From Cercospora beticola (taxonomy: Eukaryota > Ascomycota > Dothideomycetes > Mycosphaerellales > Mycosphaerellaceae): a stretch of DNA of 64,000 nucleotides. Where the stretch lies: contig NC_088936.1 of assembly GCF_033473495.1 (NCBI RefSeq), forward strand, positions 3,844,001 to 3,908,000. The letters are read 5' to 3'. Below, piece by piece: positions 48,740 to 60,539 of the stretch. The translations under genes and the position numbers were made by a program. How positions within the stretch are numbered: position 1 is the stretch's first letter; each line of letters begins with the position of its first letter. The notes below the pieces were generated by a model. The model worked only from the letters and a program-made list of their open reading frames with translations, was not told the origin of the DNA and did no database searches.

Positions 48740-51022
48740 TCAGTGGCCAGTCTCCTTGTGCACGGCCACATCATTGGTGCCGTTACCGTTGTCGGCCTTC
48801 TCCGTGGATATTTCACCAGTCTCATCACTTCCTCTTCCACCAGCAGCAAGTCCATTCTCGGCAACCCCATCTGAATCGACTCCAGCTTCTTTCCTGATTC
48901 TTGAGATCTCCTCTGGTGGAGGGGCTTCCCATTTGGAGGACTTCCAAGGCATAACTCCGGATAGATACATCGTGTCGATCTCTTCGAGTGTCCTTCCTTG
49001 TCCTTCCATGACGAAGAAGTAGATTATGAGGCCGCCGAGGATATTGCAGCCGGCGAAGACGTAACCATAGCGGAAGTCGATCGCACCAGTGATGAATGGG
49101 GTGAAGAAGGCCAAGAGGAAGTTCCAAAGCCAATTCGAGGCTGTGTGGTAATCAGTGTCATTCATGAAGGGGACCACTATTCTATGCACGTACCTGTACT
49201 GAGCGCCATGCCCTTTGCGCGGTAGCGACCTGGGTAAAGCTCACCGCAGATGGTCCAGATCATCTACGCAGATAGCCACGTCAGTACTCCTGCAATTGAG
49301 AATGTCAAGAATCGAAACATACCGGTCCCCAAGTGGTTGCGAATCCAAAGATGAAGAACGAAGCCAAGACGATCATAGCTGTTGCTGCGGACTCGGTATT
49401 TTTCGGATTGTCGCGGTCGAGAGAAAAGTGTCCTTGTACTTTGTCAGCGGCTGTTTGCAATAGTCTTAGTCTCATTATAGATACGCACCAACACTGGCGA
49501 AGATGAGGAACATGATGAACATCCATACACTGCCCACCATGAGCGACTTGCGTCGACCATAATGCTCAACGATGTATAAGCCGTAGAAGGTGGTTCCGAA
49601 GTTGATACCGTTCAGGATCATTTGTGTCACGAAGGAGTTATCGATGCCCGTGCCTAAAAAGATTGTAAGTGAAAATGCTTAAAGCAAATTGCATGGCAAT
49701 AAGCATACCGACAAAGATTGTCGTTCCGTAGTAGAAAAAATAATTTGCACCAGTTAATTGCTGGAACATCTGCAGTCCCATTCCGAGGGCAACGCGGTAG
49801 AGCATCTTGGGAGCGCGGATCTAGAAAGGATTAGCGTGGGGTCCAGAAGACACTTAGTACAAAGAATGCATACCATTGCAGCCCACTCCTGGATGACACC
49901 GAGTTGGGCAGACTCGGCTCTGAGCTTCTGTTCGATCTCTTCGAGCTCGACATACAGGACATAGTGGTTGGCAGGGGCGCCGTACACTTTCTGTAAGAAC
50001 GCCTTTGCTTCTTCGATCTTGCCATGGCGGTAATTGTACCTCGGAGTCTCGTCAAACAATAAGATGCCAAAGCCAAGGATGACAGCCCAGACAAAGCCGA
50101 TACCCATAGTGATACGCCAAGAGGCAGCACTGTTTCGCTGGTGTTCGTGCGCGCCGTAGTTGATGCATCTGTAGCATGTTGTCAGCCCGGTTCGATGATG
50201 CAATCGCAAGAGTACGAAACCTACGCCGCCATGAAAATGCCAAAAGTGATGAACAGCTGATAGCAACTGATTAGTGCACCTCGGATGTGTCGAGGTCCAG
50301 ATTCGGCCATGAACATTGGGACCAACAAGGACAAGCCACCAACACCAAGACCCATAACGAAACGGCCCATCATGACCTGGTACCACTTATCGGTGGCGGC
50401 AATTTGGACGATGTTGCCAACGGAGAAGATTAAGCACCAGAAACTTATTGACAGTCTGCGGCCGAGCCTGTCTGCCAGAGGTCCACCAGTCAATGCTCCA
50501 ATCAGGGTACCGATGGAAAGTAAGCCAACGATCAGACCAGAGCGGACGTTGCTGAAGTACAGCTCGCCATTGTCGCGTCGTTGAGCAAAACGTTCCCTGA
50601 AGTCCGGCTGTTCTCCACATCAGTTTGCCACTTCTTGCGGCGTGTATAGTGCAGAGTAGCTTCTTACCATCTCGAGAAACCCAGAGATCTGACTGCATAG
50701 AGTTAGCGACCTGTACAGCGGGAGCCGCTTATCGACACTCACCCAGTATCGTAACCGAAAACTGGATGCTGTCAGTACCACGTAATATCTGATAGAGCCA
50801 TCGATATCACATACTGAAACCACCCATGCTGACCATTAAGGCCATGAAAAAAGAGGCGCCGGTAATACGCTTCAATGGTGAGTAATCAAGATCAACCAGA
50901 GAATTCCGTCCATGAGTGGAAGCGACATTGCCTGGGTTGAACTGATCATAGTAAACGTAAGATGAGAAGCCGAGCGACTTCTTGTTGAAGCGTGGCACCC
51001 ACGATTTCGACTCAGTCGCCAT
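48740..51022 (-). CDS. MFS sugar transporter (hexose permease-like), ten exons
   Basis: Minus-strand exons: 51022-50815, 50761-50743, 50692-50668, 50607-50225, 50168-49874, 49820-49709, 49653-49489, 49432-49323, 49263-49194 and 49140-48740, together 1788 nt and 595 residues with all phases matching. Exons 2 and 3 are only 19 and 25 nt and encode the FGYDTGQISGFLEM part of helix 1, a sugar-porter hallmark. Other hallmarks are GGPLADRLGRRLSI, GLGVGGLSLLVPMFMAESGP, DETPRYNYRHGK (the PESPR counterpart, here with Asp-Glu-Thr), QQLTGANYFFYYGT, EHYGRRKS, CGELYPGRYRAKGMALSTASN and FVMEGQGRTLEEID. Twelve membrane helices are expected in the plasma membrane. Fungal relatives carry glucose, quinate or other monosaccharides with or without protons. 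Substrate is not determined by sequence. Confidence 0.93.
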
Positions 51023-53337
51023 CTTGTCTGGGGTCCCACGAGGCAGTGTTCAGGAACAAGTAAGCACAAACCTTCTCCAGACACGCAGACGGCGATCTTA
51101 TAGGCAATCGTGGAGCCCCTCCTCGTGCATGGTTGGAGTGTGTGGGCGAGTTGCGATGACGGATCTTCGCGGCCTGTCAGCGTCCAGGGTCGGCTTGCCA
51201 CGAGTGGTCGACATGTTGTCAACGGTGCGCGAGGATGTGGATGACCTGATCATGAGCCCATCGACTCTCCCAGTCATCGCGCGCGATATGCAGAGAGCTC
51301 TCGAAGGGGCGTGAGACGGATCGTTGCTGATGCCGGTCCGCGCAATGAGACACCTGAACAATTCAATGCCAAGCCATATGCTTCTTAAGCTTGACACAGT
51401 AACAAGTCCGCCAACCTTTCGTCATCACCGTGAGACCGATCAATACGCTCGCGACCAGGTCCGCAGAGTCATGCTTGCTATGCATCGAGACATCTTCTGG
51501 GTTGTTGTTCGGACTGGCGGTAACCCGCAGAATATGTGGGGTCTCCGTGGGTCAGTTGTGAGCACCGGATCTTCGCGGAGGCTGACATCGCCACAGCAGC
51601 TGCAAGATGTCAGCCTCTATGTGACTCTAGCAACTACTTCGCTATGTCGAGTGTATTAGATCGTGCTGCATCAGGCGTGCATCGGTCCGATTGGTAGCCA
51701 CGGACTGGTCGCCAGCTGAATAATTGTTCTTCTGGACTTGTGCCAAGAGCAACATGCCAAGAGCAAGAGACATAATCTCCGTTGCGCAGCATGGCAGTTA
51801 GAAGCAAGCGTGTAGAAAGCTGACTAGAGCCCGGTGGTATCGATTTGGGGCATTTTATCGTCCTTCTACAGAAGAAGTAATGCCGGGCTGGTCGTGACCT
51901 GGCGAGCTTTAATGTCCAGCAACGTCAGCGCAACTACAATATTGAACGACGTGCACCTTTACAATCCCGTCTGATGTGATTGCGGGAACACACTAGTCTG
52001 TGAGAAGTCCCAGCGGCCTAAAAGCATGATGAGAGGTTAGTGATACTGCCGTGGCACCAATGCGATGCTGCTACGGCTGCACCGCAGCCGTCACATCAAG
52101 AGCTGAGCACGCTCAAGAGCCGCGCACGCTGGAACTTCACCAAGTCCTAGAAAAGACCAAGTGCTTCGAGATGAGCGAACATTCGCTGGAGTTTTGTCAC
52201 GCAGCGTCAGGCCTGAGAGGCAGCGGCCACACAGATAGAACCTTCTTCTCAGGCTGTAGACGCTGATGTGCTCGCAATCTCTGCGTCGTCGGCGGCGAGA
52301 ATATCGACGTGTCTGGTGCTGGAGATGCGCCGCTGCTCCAAGCAATGCAGAGCAATCGTGACTGAAAGATGGGATGGTCAGGAGAGACCAAGGTTGTTGC
52401 TTCAGGTCCGACCAATCTGTGAATGGTAACTCTGCTGAGTCAGGTAGGGCCCAGGCCTCATACTGAAATTCCTGGGAAACATATGCGACGACTTGGATGA
52501 ATGTTGAGAGGAGGCTGCTCTGATTGCCTGACCACGATCACTCCTTTGTATGAGCATCAGTGTAAATTCTTCGCAGATAGGCTCTCCTCCAATCATGCGG
52601 CGAAGCTGGAGGTACGCCACAGCACAGCCACTTTAACAGCCACTCACTGTGATCGACTAAGAATTCGAAGACAGCAGCAGAGAGAGGAGGACATCGGAGC
52701 GGGCAGCCGCGCCAATGTGTTCGTGAAGTCAAATTTGCATGAGAGAATCGCAAAGAGGCTGCAGAGCCAGGCGTGATATTGTCGGCACTACGCTGAAGAG
52801 TCTTCTAGATGGAGTGTCCATGGCGGTGACTGCACCTTCAAAACAATTATGTCGGAATGATCAGCAGTGTTGTGGCTGAGATGATGACGGAGCGGAATGC
52901 GCCTCTGTTGCTGTCGTCGTTGTTGTCGGCGCGTCGAAAGTATGGACGGCGGCGGTGACGTTGGTCACGGCTGGCACAATCGTACGTTGAGGTGGTTCGA
53001 TAACAAGAAAACAATCGGCGGCTCTTTCCTCAAAGCAATTTAGTGGGAGGACCCCTATGCTGCAGGAACGCCTAGGGTTCAATCGAATGGGACGACTTTT
53101 TTAATTCTTGAGCGTCGCCCGTCGCAGATCTTCTCTTCTCAATTCCTCCCTCCTCATTCTCCTCGCCTGCCTCTCCTCGTGCCAGTGACCGAGTCGAAAC
53201 AGCGCGCGAACAATCGTAACCATCACGCCTTTGTGCCCCGCGCCGAGCAGAACATCCGACTGTTCTTCTCTCTCCACACCGACTTCAGTCCCACGCGACA
53301 CGCCACACGACCGCACAGCACTCACAACACTCTCAAT
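51023..53337. other. Divergent intergenic region of about 2.3 kb
   Basis: Lies between the sugar-transporter and HMG-CoA synthase start codons. Open frames such as 51324-51659 do not look like proteins. The 250 bp before the synthase ATG are C/T-rich and include a CATCACGCCTTTG element at 53221-53233 that is close to a sterol-regulator (SREBP/SrbA) site; this is a weak match from memory. Confidence 0.4.
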
Positions 53338-54932
53338 ATGAGCGAACGACCTCAGAATGTCGGCATCAAGGCCGTCGAGCTCTACTTCCCCAGCCAGGTG
53401 AGTTGCCCATCAACCCTGCGAAAACAGTGCCGCAGCAGAGGCATTGGGGGGTCCACCACCCAAACTGCGTTGCTCTAGCGTTTCTGGCATATGGGCGTCT
53501 GTGCTACATGCTGCAGACGGCTCAGAAGCCTAGAGATCCGCAGGCGACTTTCAATGGCATCTGAGTGCCCACTGTCGTTCTCAAGAAGCCCCAATCGCTA
53601 ACAAGCTGTTCCCAGTGCGTTGACCAAGCAGAGCTCGAAAAATTCGATGGCGTTAGCGCTGGCAAATACACCATTGGTCTTGGACAGACCAAGATGAGCT
53701 TCTGTGACGACCGAGAAGACATCTACTCATTCGCCCTCACGACCGTTTCCTCGCTTCTGAAGAAGTACAACATCGACCCAAACTCCATTGGCAGACTCGA
53801 AGTCGGCACAGAGACTCTTCTCGACAAGTCAAAGTCATGCAAGACTGTGCTGATGCAGCTCTTTGAGCCATCTGGCAACACCAACATTGAAGGCGTGGAC
53901 ACTGTCAACGCATGTTACGGAGGTACCAATGCACTTTTCAACACAGTTGCTTGGGTGGAGTCGTCTGCCTGGGACGGACGGGATGCCATCGTCGTGGCAG
54001 GAGACATCGCGCTTTACAAGAAGGGCAATGCCAGACCCACGGGAGGAGCTGGCTGCATCGCCATGCTCGTTGGACCAGATGCCCCAATCGCTTTCGAGCC
54101 GGGCCAGCGTGGCAGCTACGTGAAGCATGCATACGACTTCTACAAGGCCGATTTGACCAGCGAGTACCCACTCGTGGACGGTCACTACTCGATCAAGTGC
54201 TACACTGAAGCAGTAGACGCCTGCTACAAGGCCTACAATGCTCGTGAGAAGCAGCTCAAGAGCAAGGCAAATGGTCACACGAATGGTGTGCACGAGTTGG
54301 AGACACCTCTTGACCGATTCGACTACATGGCATTCCACGCCCCGACCTGCAAGTTGGTCTCCAAGAGCTATGCGCGATTGTTGTACAATGACTATTTGGC
54401 CAACCCTGAGGCTGAGATCTTCAAGGATGTTCCTGCTGAGATCAAGGACCTCACATACGAGCAGTCCATTTCCGACAAGACTGTCGAAAAGACCTTTGTC
54501 GCACTGGCCAAGAAGCGATTCGCGAGCCGTGTGCAGCCTGCAACCGAGGTCCCAACACAATGCGGTAACATGTACTGTGCCTCCGTATACGCATCGCTTG
54601 TGTCACTGCTCAGCAACGTATCCTCGGACGATCTTCAAGGCAAGCGCCTCGGCATTTTCTCGTACGGTTCCGGTCTCGCATCTTCACTGTTCTCCCTCAA
54701 GGTCCGGGGCAGCATCAAGGAGATCGCGGAAAAGATTGACCTTCACACGAAGCTCGAGGGACGTCGTGTTGTTAGCCCAGAGACATACGAGGAATTCTGC
54801 AACCTTCGCGAGAAGGCCCACCTGAAGAGCAACTACAAGCCACAGGGCAGCATTGACACGATCGCTCCTGGCACATATTACCTCACGGAGGTTGACGACA
54901 TGTTCCGCAGGAAATACGAGATTAAGCAGTAG
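53338..54932 (+). CDS. ERG13: Hydroxymethylglutaryl-CoA synthase (Erg13)
   Basis: Two exons, 53338-53397 and 53616-54932, giving 458 residues, the usual length. Intron 1 is 218 nt, long for this locus, with a CGCTAAC branch before CCCAG. The enzyme condenses acetyl-CoA with acetoacetyl-CoA to HMG-CoA, the second step of the mevalonate pathway to ergosterol and isoprenoids, in the cytosol. Catalytic residues are visible: general base Glu86 in LEVGTET, nucleophile Cys120 in [15 protein letters not shown], and His261 in [22 protein letters not shown]-like [11 protein letters not shown] and the C-terminal [16 protein letters not shown] are also standard. Splicing gives [20 protein letters not shown] as in other fungal enzymes. 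No degradation or targeting peculiarities are seen. Confidence 0.96.
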
Positions 54933-55987
54933 ACGCACCATGCATGAGTTGCCAGTCTAGAGAATGGCAACGATAATAATCAGCAGTGCATTTGATGGCG
55001 TTTGAGGAAATACTAGATACCATTTTGGCATGACCCAGGTCCGCGTGAATGGCACTTGGAGAGTTGGCGACAGGAGGCCAAGCGAGGTATCACTGACATC
55101 GATACGCTCTGCCAGAGCGCAACGCAGCGATGTCGCTGTGGGGTCGAGAGATGACAGAGATCTCTTTCAGAGAGCGTCTAGAGCCGAAAGAAGGCCGTTT
55201 GTAGATATCGTGGTAACATCGGCAAAACAATCAGACTTGTTCTGCAGCACACAAATTGACTCTGATGTCACCCGTGCACGGTTCCCGTGAACAGTCTCTT
55301 CCCATTGCAAGCAGGCTATCTAGCTGCTGCACAATCCTGTATGGTGCAAAGAACCGCAAGTCCTGGATGGCACGGGCTTGGCCGAGATGCGTGTGGGTGC
55401 AGGTGAAGTGTTTTGAGAAGAGCGAGTGGACGGAACTGGAGCGCTAGGAGCGTGATGATGTAGCAGATTGGATGCAGCACGGCGGAGCGACTGCCGAAGC
55501 AGAAGCGCTCTTCGCTTGCAAGCAAGCGTGGACTGTACAACCGATCACGAGGCTGTCTGAACGTGCTGTCGCACACAGAGTACAACATATTCTTCAGCAT
55601 TGCCGGCCGTGGGAAGGAGTATGCCGTATGTATGTAGCTTGTAGCTGGTGTAGGCGTCAGAGTTCAGCCGGACAACGGTCGAAGCCGTGACGAAGCAGGG
55701 TTTGCAAAACGCAGAAATCGTGGCTGGCACGACCTTTGGCCGACTGCTTTCGCGCCGTTCGGTCGGATCGCCTGGAAGTCACCACCTTCTCCCGGACACA
55801 CACCACCCCCAACGGCAGCGACCTCGACCACCAATTCCGCTCGCTATTCTACTCTCGCTGCCACTGGATTGAACGCACCGTATTTCGCTGGGCCGTGACG
55901 ACCGAAGACGGACTCAGCACACGGGAAACAGGTTGTTTTGGAGGTGAGGAGGCGCAGCTGGCCATCTGGCCCGCGACCGTCACCAGG
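54933..55987. other. Intergenic region and probable 5' UTR
   Basis: About 1.05 kb between HMG-CoA synthase and the next gene on the same strand. The frame of the downstream gene is open from about 55736 without an ATG, so the last 250 bp are probably 5' UTR. No repeat or RNA gene is visible. Confidence 0.45.
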
Positions 55988-58444
55988 ATGGCAGAACAAC
56001 GACGGTCACTGCTGGACGGCTCCGCGACTCCCACGCAGGAACGTGCGGATGTGTTCAGTGACGAGCACGAGGTGGAGGACGACGAGTTCGCGTGGGACGG
56101 TATTGCGGACGGCTTCAGGCCCAATGTCGACAGAGACGAAGGGGTCCCCGACGCGCGCCAAGAGGAGGTAGATGGTCAGCCCATTCGCAGTGTCTCTGCA
56201 CACTACGCGCCCGGAAATGTGACGCCCACCATGGGTGCATCTTCGAACAGGAATTCCACGAGGAAATCGAGAACCTACCCGAACCCCTTCTCCAGTCCCG
56301 AGGACGAACCTGCGCCGGCACAGCGAAATCTCAGCCTCGAATTTGAACGGGACGATGCGGCTGTACGAAGGTCAATATCCTCGGTCTCTTCATCACAATT
56401 CGCGCCAACGCACTCTCCACGATTCGGTGCTGGGCCTAGTCATCCTTACCAGATCTATCCACAAACGGCCGTGGGGCGAACTTTGAGCAACGCAACACAA
56501 TCAACAGTGGTCGCTCCTTCTGTGCGACAATCGTATTCGAACAATGTCCCCGCTCATCCATACGCCATGTACCCTCAAGGTGTCACTGAGGACATGGACG
56601 ACGAGGAGGACACAGATGACTTTGGCATAAGGCAGCAGAACCCGGTTACAGTAGGCTTTCCCGGGTTGGGACAAAACTACACGAGACGATTAGGTCCAGA
56701 CGGCGAGGACCAAGACTTGATTGGCGAAGACGGGCATACAGAACAACTCCCGCCATATACACGATACCCAGAGGACGCACCAGAAAAGGCGCCACTACTA
56801 ATGCCCACGGCACCCACGGCACTCCTCAGCAGAGCCCCGGTGGCTGGGACAGATCCGAGCATGCCATTGATGCACACCATGATACAACCATCACCAACGC
56901 CTGCTCCTCAGTCAATGACTGATGAGTCTGCGTTGCGTCGTCCATCATCAAGGTCATCAACAAATCTTCTGATGCATTCAGATAGCTCGTCGGAAAACCT
57001 GGACAAAGTTTCCATGCACAAGACATGGAAAGAGAAGTCATGGAAGGAGAAACGAAAAACAAGAATGTGTGGTTTCGGAAAGTTCAAAGGCGTTGCTTTC
57101 CAGTGGATCCTCGTGGTCATCTGCGTTTTGGTATTCGTGGCCGCTCTCCTTGGAGGAGTAATTGGTGGTTTCGTTGCTGGTGGCGAGCACGCTCGGAACA
57201 GGTAAGCTTGGTCTCATGCCTTCTTTGCGATATGCATTAATCATTGTAGCAGCCAATCGATCACCGTCGTCACGTCGCTATACGATGCTAGTCTCATCGC
57301 ATCACCGACGTCTGGCGCTCCGCCTACGGGTACATATGCCCTGACACTCGGCGCTCCCCAGGAAACGCAGAGCGATTGTCTGTCCAACAAGGGTCAAAGA
57401 GTCGCGTGGGACTGCGATCTAGCACCAAATTCAGCCCTTGCTATGGTCGTCCGACCAAGCCCACAAGGTCTTGGTGCTGTGCTTCAGTACGCTTCATACG
57501 ATTCGGCTATCGCATACGGTGCTCAGCTCAGCTACATGAACACCTCATTCGCGCAATTCCTTACTGTCCAGGATCAGGACGACAAGCAGAATGGACCGGC
57601 GTTCTACTTCCAACAATTTTACGACAAGGTAGTCGTCGTTCCCGAGGCCGCGCTCACTACTAGCAGTGGCAGTAAACGAAGAATGAAGCGAGGTTGGTAC
57701 AGCCCAGGCTGGAAACTACCAGAAGCGTGGGCTAGCCGCAAGCAACTCGCCACTCCTGGAGAGAAGCCATGGTTCTGCGTATGGAACGAGACACTGCTTG
57801 AAGGCTTCATCTATGTAACGGAATCGCTTACCACAAGCACATCAACAATACCGACCAGCACCAGCAGTACGAAATCATCGACGTCGCCGCCGTCAGCACC
57901 GGCATCAATAACACCTCCCCCTACAACTAGCGATACTGGTTCGTACGATGGCAGGCCGCCATTCACTGGGTACCCACCGGGTGATCAGATAATCACCAAG
58001 ACAATATCTGCGCCCATGACCACCGCTACTTACACGGGCCCTGCTTCGAAGTTTGACGGTTGGACGAATTCCATCATGGACGATGCCAAACGGCGCCTGT
58101 TCCAAGCATCAGCCGATCCGCACATGAGAAGAGGAGACGACGACTACGTCGGGCAAGATTTTTGGAGCACATTGGAGGTGTTCCCATTCCTCGTCAAGCT
58201 TGAGGAGCGTCGGGTTGGTGGCGCACCATCACCTTATTGTCAACAGTATCAAATACTGGATGATGGTCGGGCAAACTGGGTTTCGGATCCTGACAGCGGT
58301 AAACCCATCGTAATTCAACTCGATGAGGACGACCCCGAGTACGGCAAGAGTGAGATCACGAGCAAGAACCGGGCTATGATGTTCCCACGCGGGGTGCCGA
58401 ATGCTTGCCACTGCCAATGGATGAGTGGCGAGGGACCACTATAG
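55988..58444 (+). CDS. Single-pass membrane protein of DUF7820-like fungal family
   Basis: Two exons, 55988-57201 and 57250-58444, giving 802 residues. The 48-nt intron (GTAAGC ... TTGTAG) lies just after the membrane helix. The ATG at 55988 (MAEQRRSLLDGSATPTQERA) is the first in frame. The N-terminal 370 residues are disordered, acidic and Ser/Pro-rich and include PYPNPFSS-like blocks. One membrane helix occurs at about 372-400 (FQWILVVICVLVFVAALLGG), preceded by a very basic stretch (KEKSWKEKRKTRM), so the N-terminus is probably cytosolic. The extracytosolic half has a folded domain (SLYDASLI... CDLAPNSALAMVVRP...), a Ser/Thr/Pro mucin-like linker and a C-terminal Cys-containing part. It matches fungal proteins I associate with DUF7820 or a mislabelled glycoprotease family. 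Function is unknown. Confidence 0.8.
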
Positions 58445-59438
58445 CCTCTGTTCCTCTGGATTGCAGCGGATCTTATCCGCTTGCTGGCCTCCATTCGAAG
58501 CTCACCACTTTAGCGTTTCTTGTTTACTTTTTCTGATGACGGCCACACAGCACAGGCCAGGCGTGTTCACAAGCGATTTCTTTTTGACAACACTTACAAG
58601 GTTGTTCGGCGTTCCACGGGTTCTTCATACTGGCACCACATGCAGACGCAAAGTGCACAATGGATATGGGAATTTGGTTCTGGGAAATTTCTTTGTTGAG
58701 GGCAAGCGCAGGAGCTGGTGAACATCTGACCACATTTTTCTTTTTGATTTCGAAGCAGCTTTTGCACACTCCTGACGAAAAAGCGGAGTCTTGTTTTGGG
58801 GAATGGCAGAAGTTTTGTCCTGTCGAAGGCACTCGAATAGTGCGGATTTCTATGAATGTAGGAAGAAAGAGATGGTGGAGGTGGAAAGGAAGGAGATTTA
58901 GTGACATTGATACTTTACCGCGTACACAGCGACGTCTTGATGAAGATGCAAAAGAGTTCCAGGCAGACAGAGCAAACATTTAATCCCATGGTTGTACTGT
59001 ATTCAGTGGGATTTCCATTATTCGTGCAGATGATGGCCTTCATGTGATTGATTCCCTGTAAACCCATTTTTCGATTTCCAGACACGTCCCCCGCATATAA
59101 ATTCTCCCGCTACTTGCCTTTTTCGCGTCGTCGCCTTCCATCATCGTCGAGTCGCGGCATGAACGCACCTGTCAAAACTTGACGCAACGGTCGAAGCTTC
59201 GCACCTTCTCGGATTCGCGATTCAACTCCCAAGTGCTTCTTACCTTTTTCACGAACAACACCAGCGACATCAACACGGACATCTGTCTTTTCACTCTCTT
59301 TTGATTTCAAGCGCCACTCTTCACTGTCGACAGCACGTCGCCCACGTTCTCTCACACAACCAAGAATCGCACACAGAGCTGTACTTTTTTCAACAGCCGC
59401 CGCCGATAGCTACAGGAAGATCTTAGACCGGAAGAAAA
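58445..59438. other. Intergenic region
   Basis: About 1 kb before TAD2. Antisense-overlapping frames at 58524-58979 (-) and 58660-58983 (+) are both ATG-opened, but neither resembles a protein domain. The stretch 59100-59430 is C/T-rich and likely the TAD2 promoter and leader. Confidence 0.4.
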
Positions 59439-60539
59439 ATGGTATTCGGTCCCATTCCGAATCGCGAATACCATGAAGGCTTCATGCGCGAAGCCATCGG
59501 CATGGCCGAGTTCGCGCTCGCATCGGACGAAACTCCTGTAGGATGCGTTTTTGTGCACGAAGGCAAAATCATCGGACGCGGGATCAATGGTACGAATGCG
59601 AGTTTGAACGTGAGTTGTACTTCCAAAAGTCACACAGATAGCATTTGAAAATCAACTTTCTGACGAATACGACCGAGCAGGGAACTCGCCATGCGGAGTT
59701 CGTCGCCCTCGCTGAGATCATGTCGAAGCATCCACAGTCGATCCTGCACGAGACGGATCTGTACGTGACTGTCGAGCCATGTATCATGTGCGGATCGGCG
59801 TTGCGGCAGTATGGCATTCGTGCGGTCTACTTCGGCTGTTTGAACGATCGCTTTGGAGGCTGTGGTGGAGTCATGAATGTGCATTCTGATCCGGGCATCG
59901 ACGGGACCTTTCCTTGCTATGGTGGCCTGTTCCGTGAGGAGGCAATTATGTTGTTGAGAAGATTCTATGTGCAAGAGAACGAGAAGGGTGAGTTGCGATG
60001 AGTGGCTGACGATGTTAGGCCAACATATGCTGATGCGCGAGTGAACTACAGCGCCGGACCCGAAACCAAAGAAGAACCGCGAGCTCAAGACAGAAATTTT
60101 GCCAGTGACAGTCACGCCTGTAACTTCAGCGCCAACGAATGCTGCGGCTGCCAGAGCTGCGCAAGCAGCCAAGCTGGCCGCAAAGAAGGCAGCTCTTCCG
60201 CCCCCAACGCAGGCCAACAAGCAAGCAGCGGCACCAGCGACTGCTCCAGCTGCGGAAAAGCCGTCGGTGGAGGAACAAGTGAGCACGAAACTCTCCAACC
60301 TCTCAATCGAAGCGAAGGCGCAGCCACCTGACGCGAGTTCCAAACCATCGGCGGATGCATCAGCTGCTCCTCGACCAAAACCACGAGTCGTCCTGCCCAA
60401 GGTACCCGTGGCCTTGCCCTTGAAGCCAATTCCAACACCTGTGCTCGGCGTGCACAACGCTACTTCCAAAACAGCTCCTGTCGAGGCCACACCGCTCGCA
60501 ACGCCAAGAACGCAGTCGCCTGTGAGAAAGGCACCTTGA
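59439..60539 (+). CDS. TAD2: tRNA-specific adenosine-34 deaminase catalytic subunit Tad2
   Basis: Three exons: 59439-59609, 59681-59987 and 60052-60539, giving 321 residues. Tad2 pairs with Tad3 to convert A34 to inosine in the wobble position of tRNAs, an essential step for decoding. The cytidine/deoxycytidylate deaminase zinc site is complete: His61 and Glu63 in TRHAEFVALAE, and Cys91 and Cys94 in EPCIMCGSALRQYGI. FGGCGGV and HSDPG follow as in other Tad2 proteins. Intron 1 ends directly before GTRHAEF. Intron 2 joins EK to APDPKPKKNRELKTEILP. The last 130 residues are an Ala/Pro/Lys-rich disordered tail that yeast Tad2 does not have; its use is unknown. Confidence 0.94.

Noticed and set aside
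53835..54560. 241-codon antisense frame inside HMG-CoA synthase
   Set aside because: It lies wholly within a conserved enzyme gene and has no independent protein features.
58524..58983. Two antisense-overlapping frames (151 and 107 codons)
   Set aside because: Neither has recognisable domain features or splice partners, and such pairs arise by chance in non-coding DNA.
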